A stretch of 64,000 nucleotides of DNA from Edaphobacter lichenicola (GTDB lineage: Bacteria; Acidobacteriota; Terriglobia; Terriglobales; Acidobacteriaceae): NCBI RefSeq assembly GCF_014201315.1, contig NZ_JACHDY010000005.1, positions 62,001-126,000 on the forward strand, read 5' to 3'. Positions 38,299-47,644 of this stretch are shown here, in pieces. How positions within the stretch are numbered: the first letter of the stretch is position 1; every line of letters starts with the position of its first letter. Under the pieces are notes generated by a model. It ran no database searches, was not told the origin of the DNA, and worked only from the letters and a program-made list of their open reading frames with translations. Position numbers and translations under genes: made by a program.

Positions 38299-38763
38299 TC
38301 AGTCTTCGTGGTGATCGTTCTTTCCTGCCTCTACCTTCGTGAAGTGAATCGTGAGCACCTCGGCGGAATTGTTAGCCATCAGGTCCACTTCCTTGCCGCC
38401 GGCAACAATTACGAACGAGTGAGGACCAGCCCCGACAACGTCAGCGATGCCAGTGCAGTTGCGATTCACCGTATAGCTTCCGGTGAGTTGCTCTTGAAAA
38501 ACATTGCCGTTGACATTAGCCGTCTGATCCGCGACAAAGTGACCTCTTCCGTCGAACGTTGCGGCCCCAACAGCTACGATAGGTCCCAGACCCAGGACCT
38601 CTCCTTTGAGCACCAGCCCATAAGCTCCGCTCAGGGAAGCTACTGAGCAGCCTTCAATCTCATGTGCCTGCACTTTGGGAATGACGCTGTTAGAGAAGGT
38701 GAGTAGAACCAGGAAGCCTGTAGCGCCGAGTGCGCTCAGCTTGAAAGCAGAAGGAACATTCAT
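38299..38763 (-). CDS. Small secreted protein of unknown function
   Basis: A 154-residue protein with a signal peptide (LGATGFLVLLTFSNSVIPKVQA, cleavage after about residue 33). The mature part starts with EGCSVASLSGAYGLVLKGEVLG and contains NGNVFQEQLTGSYTVNRNCTG, suggesting a small beta-barrel with one disulfide (Cys of GCSV and Cys of RNCTG). Short secreted proteins with this 'SLSGxYGxxLxG ... GSYTVNxxCTG' pattern recur in acidobacteria as hypothetical proteins, by memory. GGAG lies seven bases before the ATG. It is divergent from the CadC-like regulator over 211 bp. Confidence 0.8.
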   Translation of the reverse strand: MNVPSAFKLSALGATGFLVLLTFSNSVIPKVQAHEIEGCSVASLSGAYGLVLKGEVLGLGPIVAVGAATFDGRGHFVADQTANVNGNVFQEQLTGSYTVNRNCTGIADVVGAGPHSFVIVAGGKEVDLMANNSAEVLTIHFTKVEAGKNDHHED

Positions 38764-38974
38764 AATGAACTCCGATAATGCGAGATAACCGGTAATGAAG
38801 GGCGATCAACCGGGTTCAGCACGCACATCAAAACTCAAACGGCCCACAAGGTCAAAGGAACTGGCCGTGAAGACTTCGTTAACTGCTAAGTTCATGTTTC
38901 TCAAGTGGGTAACGATGACCTGTTAACCGTGATAGCGCGGTGGTAGACTCGACTCCTCATCGATCCTCTACGGC

Positions 38975-41359
38975 TTGGGGTGCCTAAGTGTGCAGACACA
39001 TCCCGAAATTGTCTATCAATTCGGTCCGTTTGAGGTAAACGTCGCCTCGGGAGAGCTCCTGAAGAACGGCAGACGCATTAAGCTGCAGGAGCAACCCTAC
39101 CGCCTCCTCGTCGCCCTTTTGGAAAACCCGGGTAAAGTTATCAGTCGGGAGGAACTTCGAAGCCGTCTCTGGCTGGACGATACCTTCGTTGATTTTGACG
39201 GTAGCCTTCGGGTGGCGGTTCGTAAACTTCGAGAGGCGTTGGACGATGACGCCGAAGATCCCCGATACATCGAGACGATTCCAAAGCGAGGGTATCGATT
39301 CCTCGTTCCTGAAGTTCGCCGGATTGAGTCCGCTCCTGAAGCTGCGGAACCGGAAGCCGCTACATTTGGCGACCATGCACGGCGCGACGATCTGGAGCCT
39401 TTGAAAACGGGCGCGAAAGCCACTCGATGGTGGCTGGTCGCTGGTGCCGCGATACTGATGATCGGAATCGGACTGACTGTCGGCAGCCGGATGTTTTTTC
39501 CGCACAAGGTACACGCGTTAACGGACAAAGACACGATCGTCCTTGCGGACTTCGCCAACGCCACCGGCGACCCGGTCTTTGACGGCACGCTGCGACAGGG
39601 GCTCTCCGTGCAATTGGAACAGTCACCCTTTCTCAGTATTATCCCTGACGAGAAGATCCAGCAGACCCTCGGCCTGATGGGCCAGCCCGTGGATGTGAAG
39701 CTGGTACCGGCAGTTGCGCGGGAGGTCTGCCAGCGGACGGCCAGCGCCGTGGTGCTCGACGGTTCGATTGCGAAGATTGGCACCCAGTATCTTCTGACGC
39801 TCAAGGCGGTCAACTGCAAAAGCGGAGAGACGCTGGCGAGCTCAGAGGCACAGGCGAGTGACGAGAACCATGTGCTTAATGCGCTTGGAAAGGTGTCCGT
39901 CCAGATACGGAATAAGCTGGGCGAGTCTCTCAGCACGATACGGAAGTTTGATACCCCTTTGGAGGAGGCGACGACACCTTCGCTGGAGGCTCTGAAAGCT
40001 TACAGTTCCGCCATGCAGACTGTCAGGACAAAAGGTCCGGACGCGGCGACGCCGTTTTTCAAACGAGCCGTCGAACTCGACCCCAACTTTGCGGTGGCAT
40101 ACGCCTACCTGGGCGTCATGGCTACCACTAGTCTTGAACCCAGCCTCTCTGTGGACTACCGCACAAAGGCGTATGAACTGCGCGGCCGGGTCAGTGAGGC
40201 GGAGAAGTATTGGATTACAGCCACCTACCATAAAGGCGTCAGCGGCAACATCCCAAAGGCCATTGAGGCCTGCGATCTCTGGATCCAGGCTTATCCACGC
40301 TCCGAGATGCCGCGCATTTACCTGGGGGCGGCGGTTTTGCCGGTCGTTGGACAGTATGAAAGAGCAGTCGAAGAGTCCTCCGAGGCAGTTCGTCTGCGTC
40401 CTGACTTTCCCCTCGCCTACGCTTTCAACATTCGTGCGCATGCCGCTCTCAATCGTTTCGATGAGGCGAAGGCCCTCTACGCAAAGGCTCTTGAACGCAG
40501 ACTGTCTAACCCTTTCATCGATGTCGCGATGTATGACCTTGCCTTCGCGCAGAACGATACGGCGGGGATGGCCCAACACGCTGCAAAACTGAAGGCGCTG
40601 CCGAGGTTGGGACACCAAATAATAAATATGGAAGGCGATACTGCCGCCTATTCCGGGCACCTTATAGACGCCCGCGAGCTTAGCCGCCGCGCGATGGATA
40701 ACGCCCAACGCGCAGGAGAGAAGGACGCGCCGGCCGTCTACTCTGGCACCTCCGGACTGAGGGAAGCCTGGTTCGGCAACACCGGCGAAGCACGGCGACG
40801 CGGCAGTTTGGCATTGAAGCTCTCGAGCGGCCGCGATCTGCAGTATTTTGTTGCGCTCACGTTTGCCTATGCCAGAGATGATGCGCGAGCGAAAGCGCTG
40901 GCCGATGATCTGGACAAGAGGTTTCCGGAAGACACAATTGTGCAGTTCAACTATCTGCCGACCGTCCGTGGAAAGCTTGCGCTCAACAAAGGAGATGTCT
41001 CTGGCGCGATTCAGAGTCTTGGGGCCGCAGCACCTTATGAGCTTGGGGCGACGAGAACCACTGATTTGGATTGGACCGCGATGTTTCCAGTCTTTGTGCG
41101 TGGCGAAGCCTACCTGGCTGCGCGTCAGGGTAGCCAGGCTGCCGCCGAGTTCCAGAAGATTCTCGATCATCGCGGCCTCGTCCTGAACCAACCCATCGGT
41201 GCGCTCGCCCATCTCGGTCTGGGTCGCGCTTACGTGTTGCAGAGCGACATCCCCAAGGCTAAAGCGGCCTATCTGGATTTCCTTACGCTTTGGCAGGACG
41301 CGGACCCGGATATTCCTGTCCTGCAACAAGCCAAAGCGGAATACGCGAAGTTGCAATAG
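38975..41359 (+). CDS. CadC-like membrane transcription regulator with TPR domain
   Basis: A 794-residue one-component regulator. Residues 15-112 form an OmpR/CadC-type winged helix (FGPFEVNVASGELLKNGRRI ... ISREELRSRLW ... IETIPKRGYRFLVP). One helix follows at about 153-173 (WWLVAGAAILMIGIGLTVGS), then a periplasmic region of about 600 residues with several tetratricopeptide repeats (for instance AFNIRAHAALNRFDEAKALYAKAL and LAHLGLGRAYVLQSDIPKAKAAYL). Proteins of this build sense external or envelope signals and bind DNA while membrane-anchored; they are very numerous in acidobacteria. The frame opens at TTG 38975, with a GTG at 38990 as the alternative; neither has a clear ribosome-binding site. 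Confidence 0.87.
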   Translation: MGCLSVQTHPEIVYQFGPFEVNVASGELLKNGRRIKLQEQPYRLLVALLENPGKVISREELRSRLWLDDTFVDFDGSLRVAVRKLREALDDDAEDPRYIETIPKRGYRFLVPEVRRIESAPEAAEPEAATFGDHARRDDLEPLKTGAKATRWWLVAGAAILMIGIGLTVGSRMFFPHKVHALTDKDTIVLADFANATGDPVFDGTLRQGLSVQLEQSPFLSIIPDEKIQQTLGLMGQPVDVKLVPAVAREVCQRTASAVVLDGSIAKIGTQYLLTLKAVNCKSGETLASSEAQASDENHVLNALGKVSVQIRNKLGESLSTIRKFDTPLEEATTPSLEALKAYSSAMQTVRTKGPDAATPFFKRAVELDPNFAVAYAYLGVMATTSLEPSLSVDYRTKAYELRGRVSEAEKYWITATYHKGVSGNIPKAIEACDLWIQAYPRSEMPRIYLGAAVLPVVGQYERAVEESSEAVRLRPDFPLAYAFNIRAHAALNRFDEAKALYAKALERRLSNPFIDVAMYDLAFAQNDTAGMAQHAAKLKALPRLGHQIINMEGDTAAYSGHLIDARELSRRAMDNAQRAGEKDAPAVYSGTSGLREAWFGNTGEARRRGSLALKLSSGRDLQYFVALTFAYARDDARAKALADDLDKRFPEDTIVQFNYLPTVRGKLALNKGDVSGAIQSLGAAAPYELGATRTTDLDWTAMFPVFVRGEAYLAARQGSQAAAEFQKILDHRGLVLNQPIGALAHLGLGRAYVLQSDIPKAKAAYLDFLTLWQDADPDIPVLQQAKAEYAKLQ

Positions 41360-41693
41360 CAAGAAAGATTTCGCATCATCTCTGGGCTTTCTCGCTTGTC
41401 GCAACTTAAAAGTCGTACTTTCGCCAATCCTCCGAGCTGATTTCAGCTGGCGATAACTGGGCAATACACTCATCGATCTCGGTTTACGAATTCACAACTG
41501 GATAAGTAACGAGAAACGCGCTTAGCGGCAGTTACTCCTCGCTTGGGCCGGACGTGACGCGGGATCGATATTTCAAACCAGTTGCAGAACAGAAGATTGG
41601 TTGTAACTCCTAACACCGCAAGGGGCATGTAACGAATGTCTCAGGTCCCGACCTAACGCGTGTCCCGGTACACTCACCCCTCTGATTACGGGG
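41360..41693. other. 334-bp gap between convergent genes
   Basis: No gene, promoter or strong terminator. Only a short perfect palindrome, AGCTGATTTCAGCT near 41437, was noticed. Confidence 0.5.
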
Positions 41694-44216
41694 CTACTCG
41701 GTGCGGAGGGCTTGCATGGGTTCGATGGAGGCGGCTCTGCGGGCGGGGAGGACTGCGGCTAGTGTGACCATGACTGCGGCTAGAAGGACTGCTCCGGCCA
41801 GAGTGATGGGGTCGGCGGTGGTGACGCCGTAGAGTTGGCTGCGGAAGAGTCGGGCGACGAGGACGATGGAGGGTAACGCGACCACGATGGCGATTGCGGC
41901 GATGATCGACATCTCGCGGAGTACGAGCATGACGACTCCGCTTCGCTGCGATCCCAGGGCGAGTCGGACGCCGATCTCGCGGGTGCGCTGTTCGGTGGAG
42001 TAGGCGAGTACGCCGTAGAGTCCGACAGCTGCGAGCAGGATTGCGAGTGCGGAGAAGCCGACTGCGAGGAGAGCCAGCGCGCGTTCATCGGCGGTGACGC
42101 GATCGACCTGTTCGTCCATGGTTCGCATGCCGTCGACGACGAGGGTGGGATCCATTCCGTGGATGGCCTGGCGGATCGCTGATTCGACCATCTCGGGAGA
42201 CTGGGTGGTGCGTGCGTAGATCTTGACTCCGAGGGGATGCGGCATCTGCGGATAGGGGCGATAGACGGCCATGCCCATGTCGGTGCGCAGATTCTGATGT
42301 TTGATATCGCCTACGACGCCGATGATGGTTGTGTCGGGAGGAGTTGGAGTGTCTCCACCTTCGGAGATCATGCGGCCGAGGGCGTTCTGCGCGGATCCGA
42401 AGAATCGCTTCGCGAAGGTCAGGTTAACGACGGCTACCTTTGGAGCATCGTGCGAGTCCGCGACGGTGAACTCTCTTCCGACGAGTAACGGCTGCTTCAG
42501 CGTGGCGAAGTAACCGGCTGTGATCCAGGGAGCTTCGAAGTCTTTCTTCTCGTCCTCTGTGGTTTTATGGCCTTCTACTGAAAAGCCGCTGAAGTGGGAG
42601 TCTCCGGTAAGCTCTGCATCGTTGGTGGCCGCGACGGAGAGGACGCCGGGAATGCGCTGCACGGCATCGAGGGCGTTGGTCACGGTGGGGATCATGCGGT
42701 CCGCTCCATAGCCGGAGTCTGAGGGATCGAAGCTGAAGGTGGCCAGATGGCTGGTGTCGAAGCCTACCTGCTGGTGGTGAAGATTGTTGAGCGTTCGGAC
42801 GAAGAGACCTGCGCCGCCGAGCAACAGTACGCTGAGCGCGATCTGTACGCCGACTGCGACCTTGCGGAATCTCTGCGAGCTTTTGGAGGCGGTTCCGGTG
42901 CTTTGGCGCAGCGCGTTGGCGAGGTCGGGACGGAGGAAGTGCAGCACGGGCGCCATGCTGAAGAGCAGGCTTGCGACCAGAGCTACGGACAGCGTGAACA
43001 GGAGCACGCGGGCATCGATGGCGCTGGAGTATGGCTCTTCGCCGGGATTGGCGCTGGTGAGAAGACGTACCAGGGTGTTGGTAACGAGCGGAGCCATGAG
43101 CAGGCCGGCTGCTGCGCCGACTAGTCCGAGGAGTCCGCCTTCGAGCAGAAGCTGCGCGACGATCCGGCTCTGCTTTGCGCCGAGGGCGTAGCGCATGGAC
43201 ATCTCGCGGGCCCGGCTGGAGGCTTTGAGGAGCAGGAGGGTTGCGACGTTGATGGCGCACATCGCCACTAACAGCCCGGCCATGCTCATCAGGATGATCA
43301 GGGGTGTCTTGAGATCCATGCGGTCGGGGGCGAAGCCGGTTGAGTCGTCGAGAACCTTGAGATTAGAGTCATCGAGGTAACGTTTTTTGAAGTGCTCTGT
43401 TCTGTTCTTGTAGAGCGTGAGCTCGTACGCTCGCAGATTGTGCCATAGAGGTGCGAGCGATGCCTGGGCTTGAGTGGGAGAGACTCCCGGCTTGAGGCGA
43501 GCGACGAGTGTGAGCCAGAGGGACTGGTGATTGTTCAGGTTGTCGCGGGGAGCGGTTCCGGGCAGGACGATCTCGACCATGCTGATCGGCATGAAGGCGC
43601 CGGGCTTGTAGCCTCCGATGGCGGACTGGAAGTTGGCTGGGGCGACACCCAGGATGGTGTAGGGATGGCCTTCGATGAGAACGGTCTGGCCGATGACGTC
43701 GGGGGATGCGGCGAAGCGAGTCTTCCAGTAGTCGTAGCTGAGAACCACGACAGGATTGGCGTTCTTCGCGGTGTCGTCCTGAGCGTTCATCAGCCGTCCG
43801 AGGGCGGGCTTGAGACCGAGCATGTCAAAGTAGTTTCCGCTGACGAGTTCGACATCTTCGTCCTCGGCCTGATTGTGCCAGGAGATGCCGCTGCTGGCTC
43901 TGATCGCCGCAATCATTCCGGAGAAGACTTGATTCTGATCGCGGAGGTCTTTGTACATGGGGTAGGAGAAGTAGTTGTTGAGATCGCCACCGAAACTGCT
44001 GGCCGAACCGGAGAAGCCGCCATGCCACTCGAAGCGGACGAGCTCTTTAGGGTGCTGGACGGGCAGCATCCGGAGCAAGGCCTGGTCGAAGAGGGTGAAG
44101 ACGGCTGCGTTGGCGCCGATGCCCAGGGCCAGGGTGAGCACGACGGTCAGGGCGAAGCCTGGCGACTTGCGTAGCTGGCGGATGGCGAAGCGCAGGTTCT
44201 GGAGCAGGGTCTGCAT
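41694..44216 (-). CDS. ADOP-type ABC permease (MacB/FtsX fold), short form
   Basis: An 840-residue duplicated permease. The N-terminal part LRFAIRQLRKSPGFALTVVLTLALGIGANAAVFTL is the first helix with the diagnostic 'LR..P.F' lead-in. A large periplasmic MacB-type domain, three helices around 300-430, and a second copy of the same unit to the C-terminus (LAYSTEQRTREIGVRLALG near the end) follow. No ATPase is encoded nearby, fitting the orphan-permease class. The start is the ATG at 44216 with GGAGG nine bases upstream; the longer frame adds 20 residues of leader. Unlike its neighbour it lacks the roughly 80-residue N-terminal helical domain. It is divergent from the PadR-ADOP operon. Confidence 0.9.
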   Translation of the reverse strand: MQTLLQNLRFAIRQLRKSPGFALTVVLTLALGIGANAAVFTLFDQALLRMLPVQHPKELVRFEWHGGFSGSASSFGGDLNNYFSYPMYKDLRDQNQVFSGMIAAIRASSGISWHNQAEDEDVELVSGNYFDMLGLKPALGRLMNAQDDTAKNANPVVVLSYDYWKTRFAASPDVIGQTVLIEGHPYTILGVAPANFQSAIGGYKPGAFMPISMVEIVLPGTAPRDNLNNHQSLWLTLVARLKPGVSPTQAQASLAPLWHNLRAYELTLYKNRTEHFKKRYLDDSNLKVLDDSTGFAPDRMDLKTPLIILMSMAGLLVAMCAINVATLLLLKASSRAREMSMRYALGAKQSRIVAQLLLEGGLLGLVGAAAGLLMAPLVTNTLVRLLTSANPGEEPYSSAIDARVLLFTLSVALVASLLFSMAPVLHFLRPDLANALRQSTGTASKSSQRFRKVAVGVQIALSVLLLGGAGLFVRTLNNLHHQQVGFDTSHLATFSFDPSDSGYGADRMIPTVTNALDAVQRIPGVLSVAATNDAELTGDSHFSGFSVEGHKTTEDEKKDFEAPWITAGYFATLKQPLLVGREFTVADSHDAPKVAVVNLTFAKRFFGSAQNALGRMISEGGDTPTPPDTTIIGVVGDIKHQNLRTDMGMAVYRPYPQMPHPLGVKIYARTTQSPEMVESAIRQAIHGMDPTLVVDGMRTMDEQVDRVTADERALALLAVGFSALAILLAAVGLYGVLAYSTEQRTREIGVRLALGSQRSGVVMLVLREMSIIAAIAIVVALPSIVLVARLFRSQLYGVTTADPITLAGAVLLAAVMVTLAAVLPARRAASIEPMQALRTE

Positions 44217-44463
44217 AAAAAGAATCCTCCGGACGGACAGGGGCTTACGCAAAGATGGTGGCACGTTTTCTACCAAACAGGTCGCGCTGTAAGTTATTTA
44301 TTTTCTGCGGATGCGGGTGGGCTGCGGTGGTGGTGGAGGTGAATTTGTCCGGAAACGGACTACTTCGTTCGCAAGTGAACAGTGGTTCGGGCGGGGTCTG
44401 GGGTGGATCGAAGCAGCGGTGCTGGTTGAGGAGCTTTGGTTCGGGGATGCTTTGCTTCTCTTG

Positions 44464-44515
44464 TATTGCTTTCCAATAGAGGCGAGTGCATACTCCTATT
44501 TGAAGGCAATAGGAG
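44464..44515 (+). promoter_or_regulatory. Twin inverted 16-bp sites over the padR promoter and ribosome-binding site
   Basis: TATTGCTTTCCAATAG (44464-44479) and the reverse complement of 44496-44511, TATTGCCTTCAAATAG, agree at 14 of 16 bases. The centres are 32 bp apart, three helical turns. A TTGCTT (44466-44471) and CATACT (44489-44494) pair with 17-bp spacing gives a plausible promoter. The left site covers the -35 and the right site covers the start of the transcript and the AGGAG. The right site is also part of an 8-bp hairpin CTCCTATT/AATAGGAG that could hide the ribosome-binding site. Confidence 0.55.
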
Positions 44516-44523
44516 CGCTTGGA

Positions 44524-44868
44524 ATGGGTGAGAAGGCAGATGTGTGGCAGGGGACGCTGGCGTTGATGGTTTTGAAGACGCTGGAGAGCATGGGCGCGCT
44601 GCATGGGTACGGGATCGCGCGACGGATTGAGCAGACCAGCGGCGATGTGCTTTCGCTGAACTATGGGACGCTGTATCCGGCGTTGCTGAAGCTGGAGCAG
44701 GAGGGGGCGATTGTGTCGGAGTGGGGGGTGTCGGAGAACAATCGCAAGGCGAAGTTTTACAAGCTGACGCGGGTGGGGCGGAAGCAGCTTGAGCGAGAGA
44801 CCAGCAACTGGGAGCAGACGACGGCGATCCTGGCGCGGTTTCTGGGAGGGACGGAGGATCCGGCATGA
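44524..44868 (+). CDS. PadR family transcriptional regulator
   Basis: A 114-residue regulator with the PadR winged helix: VLKTLESMGALHGYGIARRIEQTSG, then LSLNYGTLYPALLKLEQEGAIVSEW and KFYKLTRVGRKQLERE. Start at ATG 44524 with AGGAG eight bases upstream; longer frames add non-homologous leader. It belongs to the family often found directly before ADOP genes, where it is expected to control the downstream permease and itself. The stop overlaps the next ATG (ATGA). The palindromic pair at 44464-44515 is the likely binding region, but that is inference. Confidence 0.92.
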   Translation: MGEKADVWQGTLALMVLKTLESMGALHGYGIARRIEQTSGDVLSLNYGTLYPALLKLEQEGAIVSEWGVSENNRKAKFYKLTRVGRKQLERETSNWEQTTAILARFLGGTEDPA

Positions 44869-47519
44869 AGAGGTTGCGTGCGGCGTTGCGACGATTGGTG
44901 GGGATGTTCTCTGCCGGGCGGCGGGAGCGGGAGTTTGCCAGCGAGATCGAAGGGCATCTGCAGATGCATATCGACGACAACGTGCGCGCGGGGATGACGG
45001 CGGAGGAGGCGCGGCGGGATGCGCTGCTGAAGCTTGGCGGTTTGGAGCAGACGCGGCAGGCTTATCGGGAGCGGGGCACGGCTCCTTTCTTCGAGACGCT
45101 GTGGCAGGATCTTCGCTTTGCGCTGCGGCAGTTGGGGAAGAATCCGGGGTTCACGACTACGGCGGTGCTGATGCTTTCGCTCGGGATTGCTGCGAGTGTC
45201 GCGATCTTCGCGTTTGTGGATGCTGCGTTGTTGAAGCCGCTGCCTTACCAGGATCCACGAACTCTGGTCGATGTGACGGAGAGCATTGCGGTGTTTCCCC
45301 ATGCAAATCTCTCTTATCCCGACTATCTCGACTGGAAGAAGATGAATCACAGCTTTCGTTCGCTGGATGCCTACCAGGGGGCGGGCTATCTGCTGACCAC
45401 GCCGTCGGGGGTTGAGCCTGTTCCCGGCCTGCGCGTGACGGATGGTTTCTTTCATACGCTGGGCGTCGCTCCTTTGCTTGGACGCGACTTTTATGCCGGG
45501 GAAGATTTGCTGAGCGCCCCGCGAACGGTGATCTTGAGTTACTCGGCGTGGCAGAGGCGGTTTGACGGGCGGAAAGATATTGTGGGGCAGGTTGTTTCTT
45601 TGAGTGGCACGTCATACACGATTGTGGGCGTGATGCCCGACAGCTTCGAGTTTGCGCCTCGTAATAATGCGGAGTTCTGGACAACTATGCATGCGGGTGG
45701 TTCAAACAGTTGCGATCTAAGGCGCAGTTGCCATGGGCTGGTGGGCGTTGCGCGGCTGAACGATGGAGTTTCAGTTGCGGCGGCCCTTGCAGATACGAAG
45801 GCCATTGCGCAGCAACTGGAACGACAGTATCCCGATTCAAACCGTGGGCAGGGGGCGACGGTGCAGACGCTAACTGAGGCGTTCGTTGGGGATATTCGTC
45901 CGATTCTGCTTCTTCTCTTGGCGGGTGCGGGGCTGCTTCTACTGATCGCGTGCGTGAATGTGGCGAGTCTGCTGCTGGTGCGGTCGGAGAGCCGCAGGCG
46001 GGAGATTGCGGTGCGGGGAGCGCTGGGGGCTTCGCCGCTTCGGCTGGCTCGGCAATTTGTAACCGAAGGTGTTCTGCTTGTCTTCGGGAGTACGCTGCTG
46101 GGGCTGGTCTTTGCGGTCCTTGCCTCACAGGCTTTGCTGCGACTTATCCCGAAGGACATGCTGCTGCAAATGCCATATCTTCGCGGGCTGGGACTGAACT
46201 TTCACGCTGTGTGCTTTGCCCTAGCGATTGCGGCGCTGGCCACGGTGATCTTTTCGCTGACGCCGATTGTGCGACTCTCATTCAGCGAGATGCGGGAGGG
46301 TTTGACGGAGTGTTCGCGGGGGTCGGCGGGAGTGCTTTGGCGGAAGATCGGCGCGAATTTAACTGTGCTGGAGCTTGCGATTGCGACAGTGCTGCTGGTG
46401 GGCGCTGGGCTGCTGGGCAAAAGCTTCTACCATCTGCTGCATGTCGAGTTGAACTTTCAGCCCGACCACCTGGCGACGCTTTCGGTCGCTTTGCCGGAGA
46501 AAACATATACGAAGGATGAGCAGATAGTGGCAGCGCGCAGGCAACTTCTGAATGGCATCGCGGCTCTACCGGGCGTGACTTCAGTGGCGACGACGAGCGT
46601 GCTTCCGGTCACCTACAACGGCAACACGGATTGGATACGATTTGTTGGGCGTGATTACAACGGGGAACATAATGAAGTGAATGAGCGCGACGTGACCGCG
46701 ACCTTCTTTTCGACTTTGAAGACGAAGCTGATTCGTGGACGTTTCTTTAATCCGGACGAGGATGGTACAAAGCCTCGTGTTGTGATCGTCAACCAGGCTC
46801 TTGTGAAGCGGTATTTTCCCGGTCAGGACCCTGTGGGCGCGAGGATTGGCGATACCACGTTGTCGCCTAAGTCGATCAAGGAGATTGTTGGGGTGGTGGA
46901 TGATCTGCGCGAGTCAAAGCTCGATGAGGAGACTCTTCCTGCGGTCTACTATCCCGCGGATCAGAGTCCTGATACGGACTTCAATCTGATTGTTCGTACG
47001 ACTCAGGATGAGAGGACGCTACTGCCTACGCTTGTGTCGACGATTCACCAGTTTGACAGAGGGATCGGCACTTCGGAGGAATCGACAATGTTGCGTTACA
47101 TCAATGAGTCGGAGACGGCTTATCTGCACCGCTCGTCGGCGTGGCTGGTGGGTGGGTTTGCGGGGATGGCTCTGCTGTTGGGGATGATTGGGCTGTATGG
47201 GGTGATTGCTTACTCGGTGAGCCAGAGGACGCGGGAGATTGGGGTGCGGATGGCGCTGGGGGCACAGAGGGAGATGGTGCAGCGGATGGTGTTGAAGGAG
47301 GGTGGACGGCTGGCGGTGGTGGGGATCGCGTTGGGGCTGGTGTGCTCGCTGGCGACTACTCTGCTGCTGCGCAGTGTGCTGTTTGGCGTGCAGACCTGGG
47401 ATGTGGGAACGTTGGGTGGAGTGGCGCTGCTGCTTGCTGCCGCGGCTCTGCTGGCCAGTTATATTCCGGCGCGAAGGGCGGCTTCGATCAATCCGATGGA
47501 GGCTTTGCGGGCGGAGTGA
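44865..47519 (+). CDS. ADOP-type ABC permease with N-terminal helical domain
   Basis: An 884-residue orphan MacB/FtsX permease. An 80-residue N-terminal part (FASEIEGHLQMHIDDNVRAGMTAEEARRDALLKLGG) marks the full-length ADOP type. The first permease helix follows (QDLRFALRQLGKNPGFTTTAVLMLSLGIAASVAIF), then a periplasmic domain, three helices near 330-450 (with SRRREIAVRGALGAS), a second periplasmic domain and a C-terminal three-helix unit (YSVSQRTREIGVRMALGAQ). It ends in the common PARRAASINPMEALRAE. No ATPase is adjacent. It may act on lipids, lipoproteins or small toxic compounds, or as a sensor; the substrate is unknown. Confidence 0.92.
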   Translation: MKRLRAALRRLVGMFSAGRREREFASEIEGHLQMHIDDNVRAGMTAEEARRDALLKLGGLEQTRQAYRERGTAPFFETLWQDLRFALRQLGKNPGFTTTAVLMLSLGIAASVAIFAFVDAALLKPLPYQDPRTLVDVTESIAVFPHANLSYPDYLDWKKMNHSFRSLDAYQGAGYLLTTPSGVEPVPGLRVTDGFFHTLGVAPLLGRDFYAGEDLLSAPRTVILSYSAWQRRFDGRKDIVGQVVSLSGTSYTIVGVMPDSFEFAPRNNAEFWTTMHAGGSNSCDLRRSCHGLVGVARLNDGVSVAAALADTKAIAQQLERQYPDSNRGQGATVQTLTEAFVGDIRPILLLLLAGAGLLLLIACVNVASLLLVRSESRRREIAVRGALGASPLRLARQFVTEGVLLVFGSTLLGLVFAVLASQALLRLIPKDMLLQMPYLRGLGLNFHAVCFALAIAALATVIFSLTPIVRLSFSEMREGLTECSRGSAGVLWRKIGANLTVLELAIATVLLVGAGLLGKSFYHLLHVELNFQPDHLATLSVALPEKTYTKDEQIVAARRQLLNGIAALPGVTSVATTSVLPVTYNGNTDWIRFVGRDYNGEHNEVNERDVTATFFSTLKTKLIRGRFFNPDEDGTKPRVVIVNQALVKRYFPGQDPVGARIGDTTLSPKSIKEIVGVVDDLRESKLDEETLPAVYYPADQSPDTDFNLIVRTTQDERTLLPTLVSTIHQFDRGIGTSEESTMLRYINESETAYLHRSSAWLVGGFAGMALLLGMIGLYGVIAYSVSQRTREIGVRMALGAQREMVQRMVLKEGGRLAVVGIALGLVCSLATTLLLRSVLFGVQTWDVGTLGGVALLLAAAALLASYIPARRAASINPMEALRAE

Positions 47520-47644
47520 TCCGGGGGTTGTTTTGCAACGGATGGGGCACACGATCGAAACGCAATTGAGATTGCATTAGTGTTTGCGAAATCGTTGTGG
47601 ATATACTGCTGACACTGGAAATATGCCTTTGGGAGAGTGCGAGG

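Noticed and set aside
38071..38646. 191-codon + strand frame
   Set aside because: It overlaps the small secreted-protein gene in antisense and crosses the hairpin region; no family features.
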